This document shows, in pieces, positions 35,977 through 45,025 of a stretch of DNA of 54,768 nucleotides. This stretch comes from Novosphingobium sp. ERN07. GTDB lineage: Bacteria; Pseudomonadota; Alphaproteobacteria; Sphingomonadales; Sphingomonadaceae. The notes beneath the pieces were generated by a model. The model was given only the letters and a program-made list of their open reading frames with translations, searched no databases and was not told the origin of the DNA. A program made the translations under genes and the position numbers. Every line of letters begins with the position of its first letter. Within the stretch, counting starts at the first letter, position 1. Where the stretch lies: assembly GCF_012641335.1 (NCBI RefSeq), contig NZ_JABAID010000024.1, positions 1-54,768 on the forward strand. Direction: 5' to 3'.

Positions 35977-36000
35977 CGTCCCTCCTCCTGCCCAGACCTA

Positions 36001-36020
36001 AATATACGTCGAATATACGT
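36001..36020. promoter_or_regulatory. Tandem AATATACGT repeats upstream of the crp-type gene
   Basis: Two exact 9-nt copies at 36001-36009 and 36012-36020, 11 bp apart (one helical turn), within 45 nt of the start codon. Candidate regulator site or -10 region (TATATT on the minus strand). Confidence 0.45.
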
Positions 36021-36109
36021 TGCAGAAACATCGGCACAAACACGGCGCTCGCGCCCATGCTATGTCAAATGACAGGGTTTGTTCCCGACATGTGCACTAG
36101 GTCCGGCTC

Positions 36110-36517
36110 GTGTATCACCGGCAATCCCGGTCCGGCGTGGGGAATTTTCTGGAACAAGAGCAATCTTGCAATCCGCTCGTACTTGTCGTGGAAGACAGCA
36201 TTCTGGTTGCGATGGCAATCGAGGATGCCTTGATCGACCGAGGCATGGACGTGGTTGTGGCAACGACCTTGGCCTCGGCGGCAGGCCTTGTGGCGCAGCG
36301 CACGCCAAACGCCGCACTACTTGATCTTCAATTGCCCGACGGAAATACGCTCAACCTTGCCGATCAATTGCGGGATCTGGGGTGTGCCGTCGCATTCAGC
36401 TCGGCCTTCGATGCCGACGCGGTACCCCCGAGCCATGCCTTTGCCGCACAATTTCAAAAGCCTGCGTCTCCGGACCTTCTTTGCGATTGGGTCGTTGCAT
36501 CTCTAACCGAGGTATAA
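36110..36517 (+). CDS. Single-domain response regulator (receiver only)
   Basis: 135 residues or slightly fewer. Receiver fold with VVEDSILVAMAIEDAL (acidic pocket), ALLDLQLPDG (phosphoryl Asp), AFSSAF (Ser) and FQKPA (Lys). All key residues are present, but the FATGUY motif of the SdrG type is not. No output domain. Just upstream of phyR, so it may take phosphate from or to the nearby HRxxN kinase. Start uncertain (GTG at 36110 or 36137). Confidence 0.8.
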   Translation: MYHRQSRSGVGNFLEQEQSCNPLVLVVEDSILVAMAIEDALIDRGMDVVVATTLASAAGLVAQRTPNAALLDLQLPDGNTLNLADQLRDLGCAVAFSSAFDADAVPPSHAFAAQFQKPASPDLLCDWVVASLTEV

Positions 36518-36539
36518 GACACTGATCGGGTTCCCGCCG

Positions 36540-36565
36540 GGAACCGGATGCTCGTTTCGTACGTT
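36540..36565 (+). promoter_or_regulatory. EcfG-type promoter of phyR
   Basis: GGAAC (36540-36544), 17 nt, CGTT (36562-36565). Exact match to the EcfG consensus, 35 nt upstream of the phyR ATG, indicating positive autoregulation. Confidence 0.8.
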
Positions 36566-36599
36566 TAAGCCGCACGTTACTGACCGGGAAGGGGTGCAA

Positions 36600-37394
36600 A
36601 TGTCTCTGGGTTCCAAGGTTGCCAATCAATTGCCCTATTTGCGCCGCTATGCGCGCGCGCTAACGGGAAGCCAGTCGGCTGGCGATTCCTTTGTCCGTGC
36701 CACGCTTGAAGCAGCACTGGTGGATGAAGATTTGCGCGCGCGCATCGGTGAAGGCCGCCCGCAGCTCTATCATGTTTTCAATCGCGTCTGGTCAACCGCA
36801 CATGTGGAAACCGCTGATCGTGCGCCCGGCATCCTAGAACAGCATGAAGCCGCAGCACAGGAACGGCTTGCCGCGATGACGCCAGCCAACCGGCAAGCGC
36901 TGCTGCTGACCACGCTGGAAGATTTCAGCATTGACGAGACGGCCTATATCATGGGCCGCGATCCCGCCGATGTCGAACTGCTCGTGCAAGATGCCATTGC
37001 CGAAATCGACGGCGAAGCTGCAACTTCGGTGCTGATCATCGAGGATGAGCCGCTGATCTCGATGCAGCTTGAGGATCTGGTCCGTTCGCTGGGCCACGAT
37101 GTTTGCGGCATGGCCGCTACGCGCACGCAGGCGTTGGAAATCGTGCAACGCGAACAACCCGGCCTTGTCCTTGCCGATATCCAGTTGGCAGACGGCAGTT
37201 CGGGCCTTGATGCAGTGGACGATATTCTCAAGATCGGCTCTGTGCCGGTCATCTTCATCACCGCCTATCCCGAACGCCTTCTTACCGGCGATCGGCCAGA
37301 GCCGACCTATCTGATCACCAAACCGTTTCAAGAACAGACGGTCCGCACGGCGATCAGCCAGGCTCTGTTCTTCGGATCAAGCCGCCCGCTCTAA
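36600..37394 (+). CDS. phyR: PhyR, general stress response anti-anti-sigma regulator
   Basis: 264 residues. The N-terminal EcfG-like sigma mimic (LPYLRRYARALTGSQSAGDSFV; TPANRQALLLTTLEDFSIDE) binds NepR once the receiver is phosphorylated. The C-terminal receiver has IIEDEPLIS, phospho-Asp193 in LADIQLADG, and the IFITAYPERLL-LITKPF segment of the FATGUY class. The ATG at 36600 has a GGAAGGGG ribosome site. The pair nepR-ecfG lies about 2 kb downstream past the kinase. Confidence 0.97.
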   Translation: MSLGSKVANQLPYLRRYARALTGSQSAGDSFVRATLEAALVDEDLRARIGEGRPQLYHVFNRVWSTAHVETADRAPGILEQHEAAAQERLAAMTPANRQALLLTTLEDFSIDETAYIMGRDPADVELLVQDAIAEIDGEAATSVLIIEDEPLISMQLEDLVRSLGHDVCGMAATRTQALEIVQREQPGLVLADIQLADGSSGLDAVDDILKIGSVPVIFITAYPERLLTGDRPEPTYLITKPFQEQTVRTAISQALFFGSSRPL

Positions 37395-37417
37395 GCGGCA
37401 CTTCACGCAAACCATTT

Positions 37418-37447
37418 GGGGCGCTGACATGTTAGGCGCCCCTTTTT
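37418..37447 (+). terminator. Terminator of phyR
   Basis: GGGGCGC (37418-37424) pairs with GCGCCCC (37436-37442), followed by TTTTT. Located between the convergent ends of phyR and the kinase; active on the plus strand only. Confidence 0.85.
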
Positions 37448-37456
37448 GCGTCGGTG

Positions 37457-39142
37457 TCAGGCAGGGCGGCGCTGACGAATAGCAAAATCGCCACGGCGGC
37501 GAACCGGGATCAGCAATGTGCAACGCACGCCTTCTGGTTCAAACCGCAGATCCACCGGGTTGCGCAATTCATGCGCCACGATCTTCTCGATAAGTTCGGT
37601 GCCGAAGCCGCGCTTGCGGCGCAGTTCAGGATCAATGGGCGGGCCACCCCGCTCGACCCATTCGATCCATGCCACGTCATCGCCCGCCATTTCCCACCGG
37701 ATCGAAACGCGCCCGCTTTCCACACTCAACGCACCATACTTCGCAGCATTGGTCGCCAATTCATGTACGGCAAGGCCCAGCGAAAGGGCATCGTTGGGTG
37801 CGAGTTCCACGTCCGGCCCGCCCATTTCCAGATGCCGCTGCTGATCCTGCGCATAGGGTGCCAATTCTGCCTTTACCACCAGCAAAACCGGTGTGGTGCC
37901 CCAGTCGGACTGGGTGAGCAGATCGTGCGTTGCCGAAAGCGCTCGGATGCGGCCCTCAAGGCTATCGGCAAATTCGCCGAGATTTGTTGCGCGCCGCCGG
38001 GTGAGCGAGATGATCGACAGCACGTTCGCCAGCGTGTTCTTCACACGATGATTTAATTCACGTGTCAGCGAGTTGCGGATCGAGGACTGCTGTTCGAACC
38101 ACGCCAGCGCGATCCTGTCTTCGGCGGCCTGTTGCGTCAGCAGTCGCGCTAGCACCAGAAGCAGCGTTGCCACCAGAAGGCCGAATAGCAGTGTCATTAC
38201 TGACATGATCGAAAGCATCGGCGTAGCCGGAGCCTCAATCTCTAACATAAAGCGATGCCCGGCAATATCGATTGGTCTTCGCACCATTTCGCCGGAATCG
38301 TCGTCTGGGTCGATGGCCGCCAGCGGCTTCAGAGAAGCCTGTCCGCCCGTCCGAACCTGATCGAACAGCCGCACGCCAGCGCCTTCCAGATGGTTCTGGT
38401 CAATCGAAGATTCGAGAAAACGCTGCGCATTGAATGGCGAATAGACAAAGCCCCGGAGCTTGCGACCTTCCCCGCTCGGTGCCACCGTAAATACGGGCAT
38501 ATAGACCAGAAATCCCGGCTGGCCGGTTGCCGTGCCTTCCTGCTGCAGAACGACGTTGCCGGTCGCAGTTGGCTGGCCAGTACGCTCCGCCTCGATCATC
38601 GCCGCGCGGCGAGCGCTTTCCGAAAACATGTCGAAGCCGATCGCCTGGCGATTGCGCTGCGAATCCGGCTCGATAAACATGACCGGCACAACATGCGCCT
38701 GCTCACCGCCCGGCGCCCAACGCACGGTGAAATCGTGCACTCCACCGCTACGCATTATGGCTTCGACCGTCGGGACATCGGCGCGACGCACCTTCATTGC
38801 CCAGCCGATTCCGTCGGAGCCAACATAACTGCCATCGAGATGAAGCTGGCGAATGAACGTTCGGAACAGCGGCGCTTCCACGATCTGTTGTGTGGCAAAA
38901 AGGGCTGCGCTCGACCGCAAGTAGGCGGCATTTGCGTTCGACCGCCGCTCGATCCCCGAAGCCACTTCTTGCGCCACTTGCGCGATCTGGGCAATTCTGC
39001 GCTGATCCTCAGCCCGCTCGATCGCAAAAACGCTGAGCACGGTGACAGCCATCGTCAGCGTGAAGATTCCGACAGGAACCCCACGCGGAAAACGTTCATA
39101 CCACCGGGGGGTGAGCTTCTTCTGGGCAAGAAGCTTCTCCAT
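37457..39142 (-). CDS. CHASE-domain HRxxN (HWE) sensor kinase of the stress response
   Basis: 561 residues. TM1 near residues 19-38 (GVPVGIFTLTMAVTVLSVFAI), CHASE periplasmic sensor (GIGWAMKVRRADV; GQPGFLVYMPVFTV), TM2 (MTLLFGLLVATLLLVLARLL), then the H-box RELNHRVKNTLANVLS with His365. The ATPase domain has ATNAAKYGALS and the HWE-type WVERGGPP. HRxxN kinases feed PhyR in sphingomonads, and location between phyR and nepR supports this. An upstream frame to 39406 is non-coding. A near-consensus EcfG promoter faces it at 39291-39317. Ligand unknown. Confidence 0.92.
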   Translation of the reverse strand: MEKLLAQKKLTPRWYERFPRGVPVGIFTLTMAVTVLSVFAIERAEDQRRIAQIAQVAQEVASGIERRSNANAAYLRSSAALFATQQIVEAPLFRTFIRQLHLDGSYVGSDGIGWAMKVRRADVPTVEAIMRSGGVHDFTVRWAPGGEQAHVVPVMFIEPDSQRNRQAIGFDMFSESARRAAMIEAERTGQPTATGNVVLQQEGTATGQPGFLVYMPVFTVAPSGEGRKLRGFVYSPFNAQRFLESSIDQNHLEGAGVRLFDQVRTGGQASLKPLAAIDPDDDSGEMVRRPIDIAGHRFMLEIEAPATPMLSIMSVMTLLFGLLVATLLLVLARLLTQQAAEDRIALAWFEQQSSIRNSLTRELNHRVKNTLANVLSIISLTRRRATNLGEFADSLEGRIRALSATHDLLTQSDWGTTPVLLVVKAELAPYAQDQQRHLEMGGPDVELAPNDALSLGLAVHELATNAAKYGALSVESGRVSIRWEMAGDDVAWIEWVERGGPPIDPELRRKRGFGTELIEKIVAHELRNPVDLRFEPEGVRCTLLIPVRRRGDFAIRQRRPA

Positions 39143-39290
39143 CGCGCCTAAATGACCCTTCCCTATTTCGAAGCCGAAGGTGCTGCCCTCAACCGCTTGG
39201 CTATCATCGCTGATACGTTGCGACGAACATCCCGATTCCATTGCACTGTTTGCCGGGCAAAGGAAATGCCCATGAAACAAGCTCGATATG

Positions 39291-39317
39291 GGAACCGACC
39301 GGTCTCCATATCGTTCC
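39291..39317. promoter_or_regulatory. Overlapping divergent EcfG-type promoters (nepR-ecfG / kinase)
   Basis: Plus strand: GGAAC (39291-39295), 16 nt, CGTT (39312-39315), an exact match facing nepR. Minus strand: GGAAC (39317-39313), 16 nt, GGTT (39296-39293), one mismatch, facing the kinase. The two share the same ~27 bp. Either both operons are driven from one EcfG site or the minus copy is accidental. Confidence 0.7.
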
Positions 39318-39455
39318 TCATTCAAACTACTGTCGTTCGGACATCTGGCGGATGGTATGTAACCAACCGACTGGAGTGTAGCGGCGACACCTTGTAGCAC
39401 GCGCATCTGCCGCGCCTTGGCGGTCTTTTTGGTTCTATCCCTGGAGGGGGAGGCG

Positions 39456-39641
39456 TTGACAGAGCGAATGTCGAAAGAAAATCCGATGAATCCCGGTCAA
39501 CCACGGCGGAAGGGCGGCAAGTCGCAGCCGCCCGAATGGGCGGATGGCCTGAAGCGGCTATACGATTCCGTTCTGGACGAGCCTTTGCCTGACTCGTTCG
39601 CACAACTGCTCGAAAAGCTGGACGATCCGTCCAATGGCTGA
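39456..39641 (+). CDS. nepR: NepR anti-sigma factor
   Basis: About 61 residues. The two conserved helices lie in EWADGLKRLYDSVLDEPLPD and FAQLLEKLDDPS, the surface that holds EcfG or PhyR. A TTG at 39456 fits best with the GGAGG at 39443-39447; an ATG at 39468 (MSKENPMNPGQ) is an alternative. The stop overlaps ecfG by 8 nt, giving near-equal synthesis of sigma and anti-sigma. Confidence 0.9.
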   Translation: MTERMSKENPMNPGQPRRKGGKSQPPEWADGLKRLYDSVLDEPLPDSFAQLLEKLDDPSNG

Positions 39642-40248
39642 GGCTGACGCTGAAAAGGCGCCTCGTCCCGCCAGCAACCCTGCGGCTTTCAAGCGCGAGT
39701 TGACTGCGGTAATCCCGCATCTGCGCGCTTTTGCCCGCGGTCTTTGCGGACGTCCCGATCTTGCGGATGATCTGGTTCAGGAAGCCCTGCTCAAGGCGTG
39801 GGCCGCACAGGAACGTTTCGAGCCGGGTACGTCCATGCGGGCTTGGACATTCGTGATCCTGCGCAATGCCTACCTCACCGATATGCGTCGCAATCGCTTT
39901 CGCGCCGATTACGACGAGACGGTTGCTGAGCGCATTCTGGTTGCCCCGGCAGCTCAGGAAGGGCCGATGCACTTGTCCGATATGCACCGCGCACTGCTCA
40001 CCCTGCCCCCAGAGCGTCGCGAAGCCTTGCTTCTGGTGGGCGCAGGTGGGTTCAGTTATGAAGAGGCTGCGCACATCTGCGGTTGTGCCGTGGGCACGAT
40101 CAAGAGCCGCGTCGGTCGCGCGCGTGCCGCGCTGTCCCATATGATCGAAGATGGCCAGATTCCGCGACGCAGCACAGAAGACGCGGTTGCCCACGCTGCG
40201 ATCATGGGCGAACTAGAAGATACGGTGCGTGACGGCAACCGCCTCTGA
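39634..40248 (+). CDS. ecfG: EcfG general stress sigma factor
   Basis: 204 residues, ECF15 group. Sigma-2 region IPHLRAFARGLCGRPDLADD and VQEALLKAWAAQERF-type segment with MRAWTFVILRNAYL. Sigma-4 has LPPERREALLLVGAGGFSYE and IKSRVGRARAAL. It recognises GGAAC-N16/17-CGTT, of which three exact copies are in this window. It is held by NepR and released by phosphorylated PhyR. Confidence 0.97.
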   Translation: MAEADAEKAPRPASNPAAFKRELTAVIPHLRAFARGLCGRPDLADDLVQEALLKAWAAQERFEPGTSMRAWTFVILRNAYLTDMRRNRFRADYDETVAERILVAPAAQEGPMHLSDMHRALLTLPPERREALLLVGAGGFSYEEAAHICGCAVGTIKSRVGRARAALSHMIEDGQIPRRSTEDAVAHAAIMGELEDTVRDGNRL

Positions 40249-40393
40249 TCTCGCAGAATACAGCAACGGTGCCGTCGCCACAGCGCCACGCCTGATCTGA
40301 AAAAATGCCCGCCCCCGAACCAGCCTCTTGAACGGCAAAGGTTTGGGGTGAAAGAAAGCTAATCTACCCAGCCACTTTACACAGGCGCTAGCG

Positions 40394-41578
40394 GTGAACC
40401 AGCCATCCCTGCCAGAACCGCACACGCCCGAACTGCAAACTGATGATGCAGGCGACCCTGCGGATCGTCGCACAAGGCTGCAATCCGCAATCGTGCTGCT
40501 GCTGGGTCTGGGCTTGTTTCTTGCCTTGCCGTTCGTGCTATCTATTGGCTCGGTCGTGTTCCTGCCGCCCGTCACGGCGATGGTGTTTGCCATTCTGCTT
40601 TCGCCCTTGGCCGGTCGGCTGTGCCGGTTTGGCCTTCCAGCGATGCTTTCCTCGCTTGTCGCAATACTGGCGCTCATCGCCGTCGTTCTTCTGGCGCTGA
40701 CCCTGATCCTTCAACCTGCGTTTATCATGGTCGATCAGGTTCCCACGCTTGCACGCGAAGTGGCCCGCCGCTTCGCCGAATTGCGCGGGGATCTTTCATG
40801 GATTGCCGATATCAACCGTCAGTTTGCGCGTATCACCGGGCGAACGGCCACGCGCGAGGTGATCGTTGCCACACCATCGGTGATCGAACAGGTCGCTTTC
40901 GCTACCCCCAGCGTGATCCTTGAAGTCCTGCTCACCTTGCTGATGACGTTCTTCATGATCGGATCGCGCGTCCGCATGGAGCGGCGCGCCCGCAAATCGC
41001 TCCCCCCAACGCACGCCTCGATGCGCCTGGGCCGTGTGCTTCGCGATGTGCAGGAACGGGTGGCCGGCTATATCCTCACCGTTGCGCAAGTGAATTTCGG
41101 GGTTGGCGTGCTGGTCGCCATCGGCGCATGGAGTTTTGGGTTGACCGCGCCGGTCATGTGGGGCGGTCTTGCCTTCGCGCTCAATTTCCTGCCCTATCTT
41201 GGGCCTTTGGCCATGATGGGCCTGCTTGCCCTGTTCGGCCTTGGCACTGCATCAAGCGTGCTGATCGGGCTGATCCCCGTCATGGCCTATCTCGCACTTC
41301 ATGCCATCGAATCGAACGTGATCACGCCCTCCATCCTCGGCGCGCGCTTTACGCTCAATCCAGTGATGATCCTGATCTCGATCAGCTACTTTTCATGGAT
41401 CTGGGGTGTTTTGGGCGCATTGCTATCGGTGCCGATCCTGCTGATCCTGACCGCCCTGTTAGATCATGTGGGACGCCCGAACGTGGTAGGCTTCCTGTTC
41501 GGCGAAGCGCTGTTCGAACCGGGCCGGCTCGCCCCATTGGCGAATACCGACCCGGTTCGCCAAGATCAGGCCGGATAA
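40394..41578 (+). CDS. AI-2E family (PerM-like) transporter
   Basis: 394 residues with about eight predicted membrane helices. The central soluble part carries LSWIADINRQFARITGRTA and the conserved PERM motif region GLLIGLIPVMAYLALHAIESN-type (SVLIGLIPVMAYLALHAIES). A GTG start at 40394. The family exports small molecules or ions; the AI-2 label is historic and the substrate is unknown. The stop overlaps sodB by 13 nt from the other strand. Confidence 0.85.
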   Translation: MNQPSLPEPHTPELQTDDAGDPADRRTRLQSAIVLLLGLGLFLALPFVLSIGSVVFLPPVTAMVFAILLSPLAGRLCRFGLPAMLSSLVAILALIAVVLLALTLILQPAFIMVDQVPTLAREVARRFAELRGDLSWIADINRQFARITGRTATREVIVATPSVIEQVAFATPSVILEVLLTLLMTFFMIGSRVRMERRARKSLPPTHASMRLGRVLRDVQERVAGYILTVAQVNFGVGVLVAIGAWSFGLTAPVMWGGLAFALNFLPYLGPLAMMGLLALFGLGTASSVLIGLIPVMAYLALHAIESNVITPSILGARFTLNPVMILISISYFSWIWGVLGALLSVPILLILTALLDHVGRPNVVGFLFGEALFEPGRLAPLANTDPVRQDQAG

Positions 41579-42180
41579 GTCCAGTTGCTTTCACGCGCCA
41601 GATTTTCTGCCGCGAAATCCCAGTTCAGGTGCTTTTCGATCACGGCCTTCAGATAGTCCGGGCGCAGGTTCTTGTGATCGAGGTAATAAGCGTGTTCCCA
41701 CAGATCGATCACCAGAAGCGGCTTTGAATCGCTGTTGGCAAACGTGGCTGCATCGTGCGTCTGTTCAACCGCCAGCTTGCCATCCTTGGCTACCAGCCAC
41801 ACCCAACCCGACGCGAAATGTGCCGCACCCTGCGAAGCGAGTTCGGCTTCCAGCTTGGCGAGCGAACCGTAAGCGGCATCGATAGCGGAAGCTATCTCAC
41901 CGTCCGGCGCGGTCTTTTCAGGAGTGAGGCTGTTCCAGTAGAACGCATGGTTCCAGCTCTGCGCGGAGTTGTTGAACAGGCCCTTGTCGCCCTTGGCTTC
42001 GGCAGCGGCGATGATCTCTTCAAGGCTGGCATCGGCAAGATCGGTGCCATCGACCGCAGCGTTGGTCTTGTCGACATAGGCCTTGTGGTGCTTGCCATGA
42101 TGGGTCTGCAACGTGGTGGCAGAAATGCTCGGCTCCAGCGCGGTATCGGCATAGGGCAGCGGAGGCAGGGTAATCGCCAT
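41566..42180 (-). CDS. sodB: Superoxide dismutase, Fe type
   Basis: Dismutates superoxide in the cytoplasm. 204 residues from MAITLPPLPYADTALEP. Metal ligands lie in THHGKHHKAYV, NHAFYWN, and DLWEHAYYLDHKN. The FNNSAQSWNH stretch with Gln in the active-site position points to an iron enzyme. The start at 42180 is set by homology; the frame upstream to 42270 is non-coding. Confidence 0.96.
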   Translation of the reverse strand: MAITLPPLPYADTALEPSISATTLQTHHGKHHKAYVDKTNAAVDGTDLADASLEEIIAAAEAKGDKGLFNNSAQSWNHAFYWNSLTPEKTAPDGEIASAIDAAYGSLAKLEAELASQGAAHFASGWVWLVAKDGKLAVEQTHDAATFANSDSKPLLVIDLWEHAYYLDHKNLRPDYLKAVIEKHLNWDFAAENLARESNWTYPA

Positions 42181-42304
42181 ATCAATCAACGTCCTTCGGT
42201 CAAAAGCTGCAAAGCAGTCCAACGCGGCAGATGCGTATTGGTTGCCGCAGGGCAAGGCACGGCACGGCAAAGCCTCATTGATTTTTTCGAAGCAGCAGTT
42301 GCAC

Positions 42305-43603
42305 TTATCGGGAGACAGCGGCCCCGTCGGCGCGATCGACTGCCGCAGTTACCGCCACATCCATCGTCACATTGCCCAGCGTGCGCATAAGATCGGGCAG
42401 AACTTCCACCGCCACCAGGAGGGCCAGCGGCTCTACCGGCACGCCCATCGCAATCGCGATGGGGCCGACCGAGGCAACGAAACTGATCGAACCGGGCAAA
42501 CTTACTGAACTGAGCGATACCAGAACCGCCACGGCAAAGCCCGCGATCATCGCCATCGGCGTGAGCACAACGCCATAAAGATGTGCGACATAGACCGCGA
42601 CCGCCAAATTCATCGCCGGGCTGGTCGCACGGAAAAGCGCAACCGCCAGCGGCATCACGAACTCGGCCGTGGCCTCGCGCACGCCCAGTTGGCGGCAGGC
42701 GCCCAGCATCGCAGGCAACGATGCGAGCGAAGATTGTGTGGACAGCGCAAAGGCCTGAACCGGCACCATTGCGCGCGCGAACGCCCCCAGCGGCTTGCGC
42801 GCGATCAGGGCAGCAACGCCATACCCGGCAAACATCACCACAGATCCGGTCAGCACCACAATCAGGATATAATGCGCCAGCGCGCCGATCACCGCCGTGC
42901 CGCTTTGCGCCGCCACGGCAAGGCTCAAGGCGAAGACACCCAGTGGGGCCAGCGCCAAAACCCAGCCGATCACCACCAGCATGGCCGAGGCAAGCGCAGC
43001 GAAGAACGTCGTCATCACCGCACGCTGCGGCCCAGCCAGCCGCGATACTGCAAGCGCAAAGACCGCCATGAACAAGATCAGCGGCAACATCCGGTCGTTC
43101 GCCGCTGCGTCCAGCACATTGGTGGGCACGATGGAGCGCAAGAAATCGGCAATGCCCGGTACCGGCCCTGCATCCTTGCCGACCAACGTCCGCCGCAAAG
43201 CCTCGCCCGCCTCGCCCGGTATCGGGATCAGCCCGATCAGCGCCGGGGTAACGATCAAAGACATGCTGGCGCTGAACGCCAGAACCGCAAGAAACAGACC
43301 AAGGCTGCGGCGCGCCAGTGTCCCCGCGCTTGCCGTTGCCAGAGTCTGCGTCACGCCGGTAAACAGCAGCGCGGCCACCAGCGGCACAATCGTTGCCTGC
43401 AAGGCACGCAGCCACATTTCACCCACCGGCTGCACCCATGTCTGCACCAGCGGCAGCGCCGATGGTACGGCAAAGGCCACCGCCAGCCCTCCGCCAAGGC
43501 CGCCGATCAGGCCAAGGAAAGTCCACACTGCCGGGACTTGCGCGATGGGGGGTAAGGCCATTGACGCCGGGTTGGATGAATTTTCGGAAGGCGGTAAGGT
43601 CAT
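42305..43603 (-). CDS. Dicarboxylate/amino acid:cation symporter (GltP/DctA family)
   Basis: 432 residues, about eight helices plus two re-entrant hairpins. The signatures are FALSTQSSLASLPAML (serine-rich motif) and VSLPGSISFVASVGPIAIAMG in the transport core. The likely solutes are glutamate, aspartate or C4-dicarboxylates with Na+ or H+. It is divergent from glmM with only 84 nt between start codons. Confidence 0.9.
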   Translation of the reverse strand: MTLPPSENSSNPASMALPPIAQVPAVWTFLGLIGGLGGGLAVAFAVPSALPLVQTWVQPVGEMWLRALQATIVPLVAALLFTGVTQTLATASAGTLARRSLGLFLAVLAFSASMSLIVTPALIGLIPIPGEAGEALRRTLVGKDAGPVPGIADFLRSIVPTNVLDAAANDRMLPLILFMAVFALAVSRLAGPQRAVMTTFFAALASAMLVVIGWVLALAPLGVFALSLAVAAQSGTAVIGALAHYILIVVLTGSVVMFAGYGVAALIARKPLGAFARAMVPVQAFALSTQSSLASLPAMLGACRQLGVREATAEFVMPLAVALFRATSPAMNLAVAVYVAHLYGVVLTPMAMIAGFAVAVLVSLSSVSLPGSISFVASVGPIAIAMGVPVEPLALLVAVEVLPDLMRTLGNVTMDVAVTAAVDRADGAAVSR

Positions 43604-43687
43604 GTTGAGGTGACATTAGCTATGTCACGCGGCATGGCAATGTGCGCACCCGCGATTGGGTGCACGAGACGAGGGAACAGCCGTTCG

Positions 43688-45025
43688 ATGGCACGCAAGT
43701 TTTTCGGCACCGATGGCATCCGGGGCCGGACCAATGCCGGGGTGATGACCGCCGCCACCGCGATGAAGGTGGGGCAGGCCGCCGGCACCTATTTCCAGCG
43801 CGGCGATCACCGTCATCGCGTGGTCATCGGCAAGGACACGCGCCTGTCGGGCTATATGATGGAATCCGCGATGGTCGCCGGTTTCACGTCCGTGGGCATG
43901 GACGTGGTGCTGCTCGGCCCGATGCCGACGCCTGCTGTCGCCATGCTAACCCGTTCGATGCGTGCTGACCTTGGCGTGATGATCTCGGCCAGCCACAATC
44001 CGTTTGAGGACAATGGCATCAAACTGTTCGGTCCCGATGGATACAAACTTTCGGACGAAGCCGAACTGGCAATCGAAGCGCTGCTCGGCCAAGAACTGGA
44101 TCTTGCCGATGCCAGCCAAGTGGGTCGTGCCCGCCGCATCGAAGACGCCCGTGGCCGCTACATTCACGCCGTGAAGGCCAGCCTGCCCGACAATGTGCGC
44201 CTTGATGGCCTGCGCATCGTGCTCGATTGCGCAAACGGCGCGGCCTATCACGTCACGCCCTCGGCGCTGTGGGAACTCGGCGCGGAAGTCATCGCCATCG
44301 GCGTTGAACCCAATGGCAAGAACATCAACCTGAACGTCGGCTCGACGCACCTTGACGCGATCAAGGCCAAGGTGCGCGAAACCCGCGCCGATATCGGCAT
44401 CGCACTGGATGGCGATGCCGACCGGCTTATCGTGGTGGACGAAAAGAGCCAGACGGTGGACGGCGATCAGATCATGGCGCTCATCGGCACGCAACTCCAC
44501 GCACGTGGCGAATTGCGCGGCGGCGGCGTGGTTGCCACGGTCATGTCCAACCTCGGTCTTGAACGACACCTAAATGCACATAACCTGCACCTGGAACGCA
44601 CTTCGGTGGGTGATCGCTACGTTCTGGAGCGCATGAAGGCGGGTGGATTTAACGTGGGCGGCGAACAGTCGGGCCACATGATCCTGACCGATCATGCAAC
44701 GACCGGGGACGGCACTGTCGCCGCGCTGCAAGTCCTCGCCGCGCTGGTTTCGGGCGGAAAACCCGCCAGCGAACTGCTCCATCAGTTCGATCCAGTCCCG
44801 CAATTGCTCAAGAACGTCCGCTTCTCTGGCGGAAAACCCTTGGAAGACAAGGCCGTAAAACAAGCCATTGCCGAAGCCGAAGCCCGCCTTGCGGGCAAGG
44901 GTCGCCTCGTCATCCGCCCCTCCGGCACCGAACCCCTGATCCGCGTGATGGCCGAAGGTGACGATGCGGCGGAAGTTGAAGCGGTGGTCGATGACATTTG
45001 CAACGCCGTGCGGAAGGCCAGCTAA
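43688..45025 (+). CDS. glmM: Phosphoglucosamine mutase
   Basis: Converts glucosamine-6-phosphate to glucosamine-1-phosphate for peptidoglycan and LPS. 445 residues. MARKFFGTDGIRGRTN opens the family. Active-site Ser is in VMISASHNPFEDNG, metal site in ALDGDADRLIV, sugar-binding EQSGH and phosphate-binding RPSGTEPLIRVMAEG. The stop is directly followed by the DUF1272 ATG and then thiD, forming a tight three-gene operon. Confidence 0.98.
   Translation: MARKFFGTDGIRGRTNAGVMTAATAMKVGQAAGTYFQRGDHRHRVVIGKDTRLSGYMMESAMVAGFTSVGMDVVLLGPMPTPAVAMLTRSMRADLGVMISASHNPFEDNGIKLFGPDGYKLSDEAELAIEALLGQELDLADASQVGRARRIEDARGRYIHAVKASLPDNVRLDGLRIVLDCANGAAYHVTPSALWELGAEVIAIGVEPNGKNINLNVGSTHLDAIKAKVRETRADIGIALDGDADRLIVVDEKSQTVDGDQIMALIGTQLHARGELRGGGVVATVMSNLGLERHLNAHNLHLERTSVGDRYVLERMKAGGFNVGGEQSGHMILTDHATTGDGTVAALQVLAALVSGGKPASELLHQFDPVPQLLKNVRFSGGKPLEDKAVKQAIAEAEARLAGKGRLVIRPSGTEPLIRVMAEGDDAAEVEAVVDDICNAVRKAS

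Noticed and set aside
42186..43415. 409-codon frame inside the symporter gene
   Set aside because: Cys/Arg/Gly-rich out-of-frame translation; the symporter frame has clear membrane helices.
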